Positions 23,268 to 29,046 of a stretch of DNA of 29,046 nucleotides are shown here, in pieces; position 1 is the first letter of the stretch; every line of letters starts with the position of its first letter. Origin of the DNA: JAWUVP01 sp034112285 (GTDB lineage Bacteria > Pseudomonadota > Gammaproteobacteria > JABDGN01); NCBI GenBank assembly GCA_034112285.1, contig JAWUVP010000064.1:1-29046 (forward strand), written 5' to 3'. Position numbers and translations under genes: made by a program. The notes beneath the pieces were generated by a model that saw only the letters and a program-made list of their open reading frames with translations, was not told the origin of the DNA and searched no databases.

Positions 23268-23290
23268 ATTGTTAATGAAAAATTAACAAT
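23268..23290. promoter_or_regulatory. Operator-like palindrome upstream of the phosphatase gene
   Basis: ATTGTTAAT and ATTAACAAT form a perfect 9-bp inverted repeat around GAAAA, 52-74 bases before the phosphatase start. The two TTAA cores are 11 bases apart, the spacing of a PmrA site, though the flanking bases fit only partly. It could be the operator of a dimeric repressor, or a hairpin. Confidence 0.5.
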
Positions 23291-23461
23291 GTAGCTAGGC
23301 ACTACTTTAAAATAAAGTGTACAAAATATAACTAAACCAGCACCGGCCCCTTATTCGATACTCCATTGAGCGATTGTTACTGCATGCCTTGAAAAAGTGG
23401 CATTCATTGCGCTAACCTGCAGCCAAGACGTATCTGCGCTACACTAATTAATCTATTTCAG

Positions 23462-23467
23462 TATAAT
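23462..23467 (+). promoter_or_regulatory. -10 box placing transcription start at the HPP-gene ATG
   Basis: A perfect TATAAT ends six bases before the ATG at 23474, and no ribosome-binding site is seen. The message is therefore probably leaderless. The -35 region is poor. Confidence 0.45.
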
Positions 23468-23473
23468 CAGCCC

Positions 23474-23998
23474 ATGAAATTTAGATATCGTCGCACTGCA
23501 ACCCAAAATTGGCATATTCTCTGGCAGTCGCTGATCGTGTTTACTGTTATGCTTGGCTTTATGTTTGCCATTAAATACTACACCAATGCCGATGAAGCCT
23601 TAAGTGCCATTGGCGCCACTTCACTAGGCGCAACGGCTTTTCTTGTTTTTGTGGCACACGATTCCGCCATGGCGCGTTCACGTCGCATTATGTCGAGTTA
23701 TTTTATTGGCCTTGTCATGGGCGTTATTGGTAGTGCAGCACTGGAATATCTGGGGCATTGCGAAGGATTCCACTGCCAGTTTGCTAACTTAGATGTGGTC
23801 ATTAGCGCGCTAACGGCCATGTTGGCCATGATTCTTATGCTGTTGCTATCAAGCGAGCATCCACCGGCAGTGGGCATTGCGATTGGTTTGGTGTTGCGCA
23901 CTTGGGATATACCGGTTCTGCTCATTGTGGCGGGCACAGTGTTGGCGATTGTGGTGCTTAAAGAGGTCTTGCGGCCTTGGTTGTTAAATTTATTGTAG
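23474..23998 (+). CDS. HPP-family inner-membrane protein
   Basis: It has 174 residues with about five membrane segments (roughly 18-36, 44-62, 74-92, 104-123 and 132-170). The family-defining HPP tripeptide is present in SSEHPPAVGIAIGLVL. Earlier conserved parts are IGATSLGATAFLVFVAHDSAMARSRRI and YFIGLVMGVIGS. HPP proteins are found widely; a role in nitrite transport is reported for a plant/cyanobacterial member, but the substrate of stand-alone bacterial forms is unknown. The gene is alone between divergent or separate units, and its message may be leaderless. Confidence 0.88.
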   Translation: MKFRYRRTATQNWHILWQSLIVFTVMLGFMFAIKYYTNADEALSAIGATSLGATAFLVFVAHDSAMARSRRIMSSYFIGLVMGVIGSAALEYLGHCEGFHCQFANLDVVISALTAMLAMILMLLLSSEHPPAVGIAIGLVLRTWDIPVLLIVAGTVLAIVVLKEVLRPWLLNLL

Positions 23999-24072
23999 GT
24001 TTGTTAACTCTTAAGGTTTAGCTAACGTTTCATGGCTATACTGTTTTGTAACTTACAACATGATTTAGCATT

Positions 24073-25338
24073 ATGGCATACAATGAACTTACCCCCTTAA
24101 TTGACTCAGACAGCTCTTCAACTTCCCTGGAAAATTTAGAGTTGGGGCTTAGGCTCGCGCGCTGTTTTAGCTATGCTTTACTCCATTCTGCAAGTGCAAG
24201 ATCAATTATTTCTTTCTTATATGAGTTTGGCACCAACATCATCAATGTGCACACCTTGCAAAAAGTACTGCATATTTTGGAGAATGAAAATAAAACCATA
24301 GGCTGTTATACCCAAAAAAATGATTGGACGTTTTTGTATGTGGGTGCGTTGCTGGTGACGGTGGTGAATGCCGAAGAAATGCGGGCCACTGTCGAAAGAA
24401 TGGAACAGTTTTATGATGAAAAGTTATCGTTAGAGGATTCGGAGAGTGAAGAGCGTCAGCAGATTGAAGCAGGAATTCGTAATGCCAGTAACATGCTACG
24501 ATGCATATATGGGCTAGCCACAAATGAAAAGATAAACGATTGTTTAAGCATCTTGAGCAGCGTGTTAGGAACGGGAACACGTGCCGCCGCTGTTGGCTTG
24601 GCAACGTACGGTTCGGTTAGCAATATTATTTCCGACCAAAATTATGGCGCTTGCGAGCAGGTGCCAGAACAGTGGTTAAGTATAGTGATCCTGCTGCCAT
24701 TACTTATGGCGCCTTATAAGTTTTTTTATTTACTGGGCAAGGGTAACAATTATCCCAAGTTCATGAAGCTCTGCGCCGGCTTGTACGGCGGTCTTAAATT
24801 TATTCCTTTGCTGGCGGGGCTGTTTGATGAAAAATATTCATTGATTACGCAACGGGTTGCTGATGGGAAGTCAATAAAAGAGCAAATTATGGTTTGCTCT
24901 GGCTTGGGGTTAGCAGTGTTATTTATGACGGGGAGTATGGTGTTTAGCTCGTTTGGTGATAATAACATAAGGCGGTGCAAGTCGGGTGTTAAAACGTTCA
25001 CAGCACAAGAGGGACGCGACTTTGGCCTGTCTGTGCGCCAAAGTGCATTTGTTCATAGCTTGGCGTTCCCTGGTGCGGCAGTGATTGGTTACTTTTTTGC
25101 TGAAGCCCTTGCTAGGTTGGTGTCGGCGAAGGAGGGTTACAGCCCGCCGGATAAACCTTTAGACGGTGATCATACGGCTTATCAAGCGGTCTATGCTTTC
25201 GCTTTTATCATTACTTTTTTTGCGATGTTACCGAGGCTTTTTTTGGGCTGGGCGGGTTGGTTTATGCCAACGGAAGCTATTGAGCCGCCACCTCGGGTCA
25301 TGAGTAGGATTAATGATGACGAGACTCTCGAGCTCTAA
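24073..25338 (+). CDS. Orphan polytopic membrane protein with acidic tails
   Basis: The family is not recognised. It has 421 residues with about five to seven membrane segments, among them roughly 165-190, 203-222, 234-250, 273-295, 322-345 and 370-395. A soluble helical, Glu-rich stretch lies at about 100-140 (MEQFYDEKLSLEDSESEERQQIE). The N-terminus is Ser/Asp-rich (PLIDSDSSSTSLENLELG) and the C-terminus ends in NDDETLEL, both acidic and probably cytosolic. There is no cleavable signal. Such a build is met among membrane-inserting effectors of intracellular bacteria and also among ordinary orphan membrane proteins. No ribosome-binding site is clear. Its stop overlaps that of the convergent gene at 25335 by 3-4 bases, so no terminator fits between. 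Confidence 0.7.
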   Translation: MAYNELTPLIDSDSSSTSLENLELGLRLARCFSYALLHSASARSIISFLYEFGTNIINVHTLQKVLHILENENKTIGCYTQKNDWTFLYVGALLVTVVNAEEMRATVERMEQFYDEKLSLEDSESEERQQIEAGIRNASNMLRCIYGLATNEKINDCLSILSSVLGTGTRAAAVGLATYGSVSNIISDQNYGACEQVPEQWLSIVILLPLLMAPYKFFYLLGKGNNYPKFMKLCAGLYGGLKFIPLLAGLFDEKYSLITQRVADGKSIKEQIMVCSGLGLAVLFMTGSMVFSSFGDNNIRRCKSGVKTFTAQEGRDFGLSVRQSAFVHSLAFPGAAVIGYFFAEALARLVSAKEGYSPPDKPLDGDHTAYQAVYAFAFIITFFAMLPRLFLGWAGWFMPTEAIEPPPRVMSRINDDETLEL

Positions 25339-25790
25339 GGTGTTTTAACCACTATTTCTGGCGCGTTTTGTCCCGAACTCGCTGCATTTTGTAGTGAATC
25401 GCTTAAGCTAATGCCTGCACAATTACCACCATCTTGATGAATCTGCGTACCATTCACACTAAATTGGCAAGCATCAGGGGCGCAATCTTGAAAATCACCT
25501 GAAGGTGCATTTTTTGAAACACAAAATATTCTGGTATTGAAATGTGGCAAATCATTGACCGCAAGGCTGGTGAGTGCCTGGGCTGGAATGGCGCAGCTGT
25601 AATAAGGTGCGCTAGGGTTGCTGCAACCTTGGGCTTTGAAATAATCATTAACATGCGCAGATTGTGCTAACGAGGGGTAAACATAAAGCGTGCTGCTGGC
25701 CGCTTCTTGGTTTTGTAATGGCACGTTGATGGGGGTGGCGCTGCAAGCTAGGCTGAAAAGTAATGTTAGTGCTGTTATAAATATTTTCAC
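25335..25790 (-). CDS. Small secreted Cys-rich protein
   Basis: It has 151 residues with an N-terminal signal peptide (MKIFITALTLLFSLACSA). Cleavage after CSA by signal peptidase I, or lipoprotein processing at Cys16, are both possible; the lipobox (SLAC) is poor because the -3 position is Ser. The mature part has six further cysteines (GCSNP, YSCAIP, IFCVSK, DCAPDACQF, GNCAG), which suggests disulfide bonds in the periplasm or outside. It is rich in Ser, Ala, Asn and Gln, and its C-terminal part looks flexible. No family is recognised. Its 3' end overlaps that of the membrane-protein gene on the other strand. Its promoter region is shared with divergent marC. Confidence 0.72.
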   Translation of the reverse strand: MKIFITALTLLFSLACSATPINVPLQNQEAASSTLYVYPSLAQSAHVNDYFKAQGCSNPSAPYYSCAIPAQALTSLAVNDLPHFNTRIFCVSKNAPSGDFQDCAPDACQFSVNGTQIHQDGGNCAGISLSDSLQNAASSGQNAPEIVVKTP

Positions 25791-25870
25791 AGATTTAAAC
25801 CTTATTAATTTTGTGCGTTAGACTTGCTCGATAATGTAGCGAATTTGTATGACAAATTAAGGACAAGGTT

Positions 25871-25898
25871 TTGCTTTGTATAAAAAACTCGTTACAAT
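25871..25898 (+). promoter_or_regulatory. Promoter giving a leaderless marC message
   Basis: TTGCTT (25871-25876), 16 bases, TACAAT (25893-25898). Six bases separate the -10 from the ATG at 25905, so transcription should begin at or beside the start codon. No ribosome-binding site is present. Confidence 0.5.
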
Positions 25899-25904
25899 AC
25901 CCGC

Positions 25905-26486
25905 ATGACTATTTATACCGCCACTATCACCTTAATTCTCGTTATGGACCCCATGGGCAACGTGCCGTTGTTTCTTGCTTTGTTAAAAAACATTGAGCCC
26001 AAGCGTCGCATTTGGATTCTGCTGCGTGAGTCGTTTATTGCTTATATTATTTTGGTGTTGTTTTTATTCTCGGGCAAATTCATTATGCATGGCTTGGGGC
26101 TAAGTGAAGAGGCTTTGCGGATTGCTGGCGGGATTATTTTGTTCTTAATTGCTATTAAAATGATTTTCCCCAACCATGATAACGACGCCAAGCTACCCTA
26201 TGGCGAGCCGTTTATTGTGCCCATGGCCATTCCCCTGATTGCCGGGCCTTCGTCGCTGGCCACTGTGGTGTTGTTTGCTACCACGCCGGGAACGCATTCT
26301 TTAACGGTATTGGCCGCGGTGACCTGCGCCTCTTTAGCGGGCACGGCCATTTTGTTAATGTCTGAACCTTTGCGCCGCGTCTTGCGTGATAGAGGCTTGA
26401 TTGCCGTGGAAAGATTGATGGGGATGATTTTAACCACCTTGGCAGTGCAAATGTTTTTAACCGGTGTGGCCGCTTTTTTAAAATAA
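25905..26486 (+). CDS. MarC-family inner-membrane protein
   Basis: MarC/YhgN proteins are six-helix inner-membrane proteins of unknown function; the old link with multiple antibiotic resistance in E. coli was not upheld. Seen: LILVMDPMGNVPLFLALLKNIEPKRR, the family's helix 1 and loop; SEEALRIAGGIILFLIAIKMIFP; and PFIVPMAIPLIAGPSSLATVVLFA. At 193 residues it is of usual length. It is followed after 24 bases by the EamA gene and then dapB, all on the same strand, so the three may share a message. Confidence 0.92.
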   Translation: MTIYTATITLILVMDPMGNVPLFLALLKNIEPKRRIWILLRESFIAYIILVLFLFSGKFIMHGLGLSEEALRIAGGIILFLIAIKMIFPNHDNDAKLPYGEPFIVPMAIPLIAGPSSLATVVLFATTPGTHSLTVLAAVTCASLAGTAILLMSEPLRRVLRDRGLIAVERLMGMILTTLAVQMFLTGVAAFLK

Positions 26487-26510
26487 GCCCACTCTAAGCC
26501 AAGGCACAAG

Positions 26511-27410
26511 ATGCAAAACAAACTCACTTTATCAATAATTTTACTGCTTTTACTAGGCGTCATTTGGGGCTCGGGCTATTCTATTGCACGTTTTGCCATG
26601 ACGCACGGCGTGCCGCCGCTGGGTTATTCTTTTTGGCAATCGCTTGGGCCCGCCATCGTGTTGTTGGCGATGTGCTTTATTAAAGAAGGTGGCTTAAAGC
26701 TGGCGCCGCATCAAATTCGTTATTACCTCATTGCGGGCGTGTTAGGCATTGCCTTGCCCAACACCAATATGTATTTTGCTGCTTCACATTTGCCGGCGGG
26801 CATGTTGGCAGTGATTGTGAATACTGTGCCGATTATTATGTACCCTTTGGCCTTGTTAGCCGGTCAAGAGCGCTGGCAGCTTGGGCGAGTGGGCGGCGTG
26901 CTAATTGGGGTGGTGGGTATTTTTATGATTATTGGCGCGGGTTGGGCTTTGCCACACGGGCACACGGTGAAATGGTCATTGATTACTTTATTAAGCCCGT
27001 TATTTTTTGCGGCCTGCGCTTTATATAGTGTGCATGACAGGCCAAGTGGTAGCTCGTCATTGTCGCTTGCTGCTGGCATGCTGATTGCTTCGGCGGTGGT
27101 GTTGGCGCCGTTGGTGATTGATACGCATGAGTTCTATCCGTTAGATTCCTTCTCCTTGCCCAATATGGCAGTGATGCTTGAAATTGTGTTATCGTCTATT
27201 GGTTATATTATTTTCTTTCAACTGCTCAAAATGGCCGGCGCGGTTTATTATAGTTTAGTCGGTGGCGTGGTTGCCGTGACGGGGCTTTTTTGGGGGCGAG
27301 TTGTTTTTGGTGAAACGGTTACGGCGGGAATGGCTGTTGCAGTCGTATTAATCATCATTGCCATCACCATCGTTTCGCTCTTGCAGCATAAAAAGCAGTC
27401 ATCTCTCTAG
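26511..27410 (+). CDS. EamA/DMT-family transporter (substrate unknown)
   Basis: It is an inner-membrane carrier of the drug/metabolite transporter superfamily: 299 residues, about ten membrane helices in two five-helix EamA repeats (roughly 1-140 and 150-290). Seen: LLGVIWGSGYSIARFAM in helix 1, AASHLPAGMLAVIVNTVPIIMYPLALLAGQERW in the first repeat and the equivalent YYSLVGGVVAVTGLFWGRVVFGE in the second. Members export amino acids or other metabolites, but nothing here fixes the substrate. AAGG stands before the ATG. dapB begins eight bases after its stop; a link to lysine or meso-diaminopimelate export would fit that position but is only a guess. Confidence 0.9.
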   Translation: MQNKLTLSIILLLLLGVIWGSGYSIARFAMTHGVPPLGYSFWQSLGPAIVLLAMCFIKEGGLKLAPHQIRYYLIAGVLGIALPNTNMYFAASHLPAGMLAVIVNTVPIIMYPLALLAGQERWQLGRVGGVLIGVVGIFMIIGAGWALPHGHTVKWSLITLLSPLFFAACALYSVHDRPSGSSSLSLAAGMLIASAVVLAPLVIDTHEFYPLDSFSLPNMAVMLEIVLSSIGYIIFFQLLKMAGAVYYSLVGGVVAVTGLFWGRVVFGETVTAGMAVAVVLIIIAITIVSLLQHKKQSSL

Positions 27411-27418
27411 GAGTCGTT

Positions 27419-28147
27419 ATGAGTATTTCAGTTCTTATTAATGGTGCAGCAGGGCGCATGGGCCAAGCCGCCGTGGCTACCATTAGCGCGCATGATAATT
27501 TATCACTAGCCGGTTGCGCGGGGCGTGGTGATGATCTAGCCCGTGTCATTGCTGAGCTCAACCCGCAAGTGGTGTTAGATTTCACCTGTGCCCAAGCGGT
27601 GTTTGCCAATGCCAAACTGATTATTGACGCCGGCGTGACCCCCGTGATTGGCAGCAGTGGGTTACTGGCGGAGCAAGTGAGTGAGTTGCAAGCACTCGCC
27701 GCGGCTAAAAACGTAAGCGGTATGATTGTGCCTAATTTTTGTATTGGTGCGGTGTTAATGATGCGCTTTGCCGAGCAAGCCGCAAAATTTTACCCACATG
27801 CGGAAATTATTGAATACCATCACAACAAAAAACAAGAGTCGCCCTCTGGCACGGCTGTTAAAACCGCCGCCATGCTAAGTGACGTGCGAGCTAACCAACG
27901 CCATGGTGGCGATGAAATGCTCGCCGGTGCACGTGGCGCTAATTTAAATGACGTGCCTATTCATGCGGTGCGTTTACCGGGTTTGCTGGCGCATCAAGAG
28001 GTGTTGTTTGGTAGCGAGGGTGAGCTGCTGACCATTCGCCATGATAGCTTTAACCGTGAAGCCTATATGCCGGGGGTTTGTTTGGCATGTGAGCAAGCGG
28101 GGCAATTGAATGAGTTGGTGTATGGGCTAGAGCACCTTTTGCGCTAG
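27419..28147 (+). CDS. dapB: 4-hydroxy-tetrahydrodipicolinate reductase
   Basis: DapB reduces the cyclic product of DapA with NAD(P)H on the way to meso-diaminopimelate and lysine. Seen: the nucleotide-binding loop INGAAGRMGQ (8-17), VVLDFTCAQA, VIGSSGL, PNFCIGAVLM, and the substrate-binding signature EIIEYHHNKKQESPSGTA (129-146). At 242 residues it is shorter than E. coli DapB (273); the missing part is between the nucleotide loop and VVLDFT, where only a brief GRGDDLARVI remains. This short form is also common outside enterobacteria. AGGAG lies just before the ATG. Confidence 0.96.
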   Translation: MSISVLINGAAGRMGQAAVATISAHDNLSLAGCAGRGDDLARVIAELNPQVVLDFTCAQAVFANAKLIIDAGVTPVIGSSGLLAEQVSELQALAAAKNVSGMIVPNFCIGAVLMMRFAEQAAKFYPHAEIIEYHHNKKQESPSGTAVKTAAMLSDVRANQRHGGDEMLAGARGANLNDVPIHAVRLPGLLAHQEVLFGSEGELLTIRHDSFNREAYMPGVCLACEQAGQLNELVYGLEHLLR

Positions 28148-28206
28148 CTTTTTAGCTTTTGAGGTTGGGCTGGAAAAATGCTCACAGGCCTAGCGGTGTT
28201 TTACAC

Positions 28207-28812
28207 TCACACGTTTTGTGACATTAGCAATCCAAATAATTTCTGTAACGCCTGCCCGCGGTGGCTTAAAACATTTTTGCGGGTTTTATCTAATTCGGCT
28301 GCGGTGCAGTTTTCACTTTCCACATAGAAAATAGGATCATAGCCGAAGCCGGCTTCGCCTTGCCTTGCATCCAGGATTTCTCCATACCAATTGGCGCTGG
28401 CGATTATGGGTTCTGGGTCGGTTGCGTGGCGCAGGTAGACGAGTGTGCAGTGAAAATGGGCTTGTCTTTCGCCTGGGGGTACTCCGGTTAAATCGTGTAA
28501 AAGTTTGTCTACGTTTGTCGTGGCTGTTGCCTGCTCGCCTGCATAGCGGGCCGAGTAGATGCCGGGCCTGCCTTCTAATGCGTTGACCACGATGCCTGAG
28601 TCGTCGGCGATGGTGGGCATGTTGGCAATGGCGGCAGCGTTGCGGGCTTTGAGTAGGGCGTTTTCGACGAAGGTTTGGCCTGTTTCGTCAGCGTTGGGTA
28701 TGTTGAATTCACTTTGTGCAATGATGTTGGCATGGCCGGCAAATAGCTGTTGGAATTCGGCTAGTTTGCCAGCATTGCTGCTGGCAAGTACGATGGGTGA
28801 AGCGCTTAGCAC
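28207..28812 (-). CDS. rdgB: dITP/XTP pyrophosphatase (non-canonical purine NTPase)
   Basis: RdgB removes deaminated purine nucleoside triphosphates (dITP, XTP) before they enter DNA or RNA. Seen: IVLASSNAGKLAEFQQLF, TIADDSGIVVNALEGRPGIYSARYAG, GFGYDPIFYVES and KNVLSHRGQALQKL. At 201 residues it is close to E. coli RdgB (197). It begins with GTG at 28812, directly after the stop of the upstream gene with no intervening base and no ribosome-binding site, which implies translation by reinitiation. Its 3' end converges with dapB. Confidence 0.96.
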   Translation of the reverse strand: MLSASPIVLASSNAGKLAEFQQLFAGHANIIAQSEFNIPNADETGQTFVENALLKARNAAAIANMPTIADDSGIVVNALEGRPGIYSARYAGEQATATTNVDKLLHDLTGVPPGERQAHFHCTLVYLRHATDPEPIIASANWYGEILDARQGEAGFGYDPIFYVESENCTAAELDKTRKNVLSHRGQALQKLFGLLMSQNV

Positions 28813-29046
28813 TTAATTATTGGCTTTGTGCATGATGATTTTCCACCAAGGTTGATGTGGGGCGCTGTAATCGGCGGGCTCATTTTCTTTTTGGGTTGGC
28901 TGAGCTGCTGGCGGCGGGGTGTGTGCGGCTTGGGCTTGTAAGGCAAATTGATGTTGTAGTTGAGCGATTTGTTGATTCATCATTTGCATTTGCTCGGCCA
29001 TCTGGGCTTGTTGTTCGCTCATGAGCTCTCGCCATTGTTGTTGACG
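28813..29046 (-). CDS. Gln/Met-rich coiled-coil protein, 5' end uncertain or outside window
   Basis: The reading frame is open to the window edge, so the protein may continue upstream. An ATG at 29022 with GAGAG before it is a possible start and would give 69 residues. The visible part is a Gln/Met-rich heptad-like helix (EQQAQMAEQMQMMNQQIAQL), then a Pro/Ala/Gln-rich linker, and a C-terminus with HQPWWKIIMHKANN whose Trp pair and basic residues could touch a membrane or partner. Family not recognised. It is coupled to rdgB: its stop is immediately followed by the rdgB GTG. Confidence 0.55.
   Translation of the reverse strand, partial: RQQQWRELMSEQQAQMAEQMQMMNQQIAQLQHQFALQAQAAHTPPPAAQPTQKENEPADYSAPHQPWWKIIMHKANN

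Noticed and set aside
24010..24026. PmrA-like tandem (CTTAAG, five bases, GCTAAC) before the orphan membrane-protein gene
   Set aside because: Only the first half fits; the second half matches poorly and the distance to the possible -10 (TATACT at 24037) differs from usual.

Overview
The window looks like a chromosomal segment of a gammaproteobacterium. The gene content and orders that suggest this are lptD-surA-rsmA, amgK-murU divergent from lptD, coq7, waaA divergent from djlA, and class II fumarase. Several orphan or eukaryote-like genes, plus a PmrA-type tandem site, point towards the Legionellales (Legionella/Coxiella/Aquicella-like, host-associated). That order-level placement is inference; no rRNA or tRNA gene is present to settle it.

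Layout. 1-153 is the cut end of a repeat that recurs at 12561-12737. 182-5502 (minus) is the outer-membrane biogenesis cluster lptD-surA-pdxY-rsmA, with pdxY where pdxA usually sits. 5541-7991 (plus) is amgK-murU-lepB: recycling of cell-wall amino sugars, then signal peptidase I. 8098-8736 (minus) is the ubiquinone gene coq7, divergent from a small membrane protein and acylphosphatase (8817-9481). A perfect 22-bp-arm palindrome (9506-9550) separates acyP from the minus-strand djlA-rpe pair. djlA and waaA (11201-12484) diverge from back-to-back promoters.

12485-19100 is mosaic. A long repeat, a PmrA-like site and an orphan 538-residue gene are followed by the housekeeping pair fumC-pldA, then by two orphan genes with long, poor intergenic flanks. 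Short copies of a 15-17 bp repeat lie beside the orphans, and two copies bracket the second orphan (18055-18828) in inverted orientation. 19122-22079 (plus) is a tight run of small protein, QueD-like enzyme, MidA-like methyltransferase and MFS carrier.

22107-25790 holds the most unusual genes. They are a Cys-rich, tyrosine/dual-specificity-type phosphatase with a palindrome just upstream, an HPP-family membrane protein, an orphan polytopic membrane protein with acidic tails, and a small secreted Cys-rich protein. 25905-29046 returns to ordinary functions: marC, an EamA transporter, dapB, rdgB and a Gln-rich partial protein.

The best candidates for something new are the five orphan or eukaryote-like genes as possible secreted effectors, the PmrA-like site before one of them, the two repeat families next to them, and the QueD-like protein lacking one expected zinc ligand. 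All functional statements come from reading motifs by eye; no database search was run.
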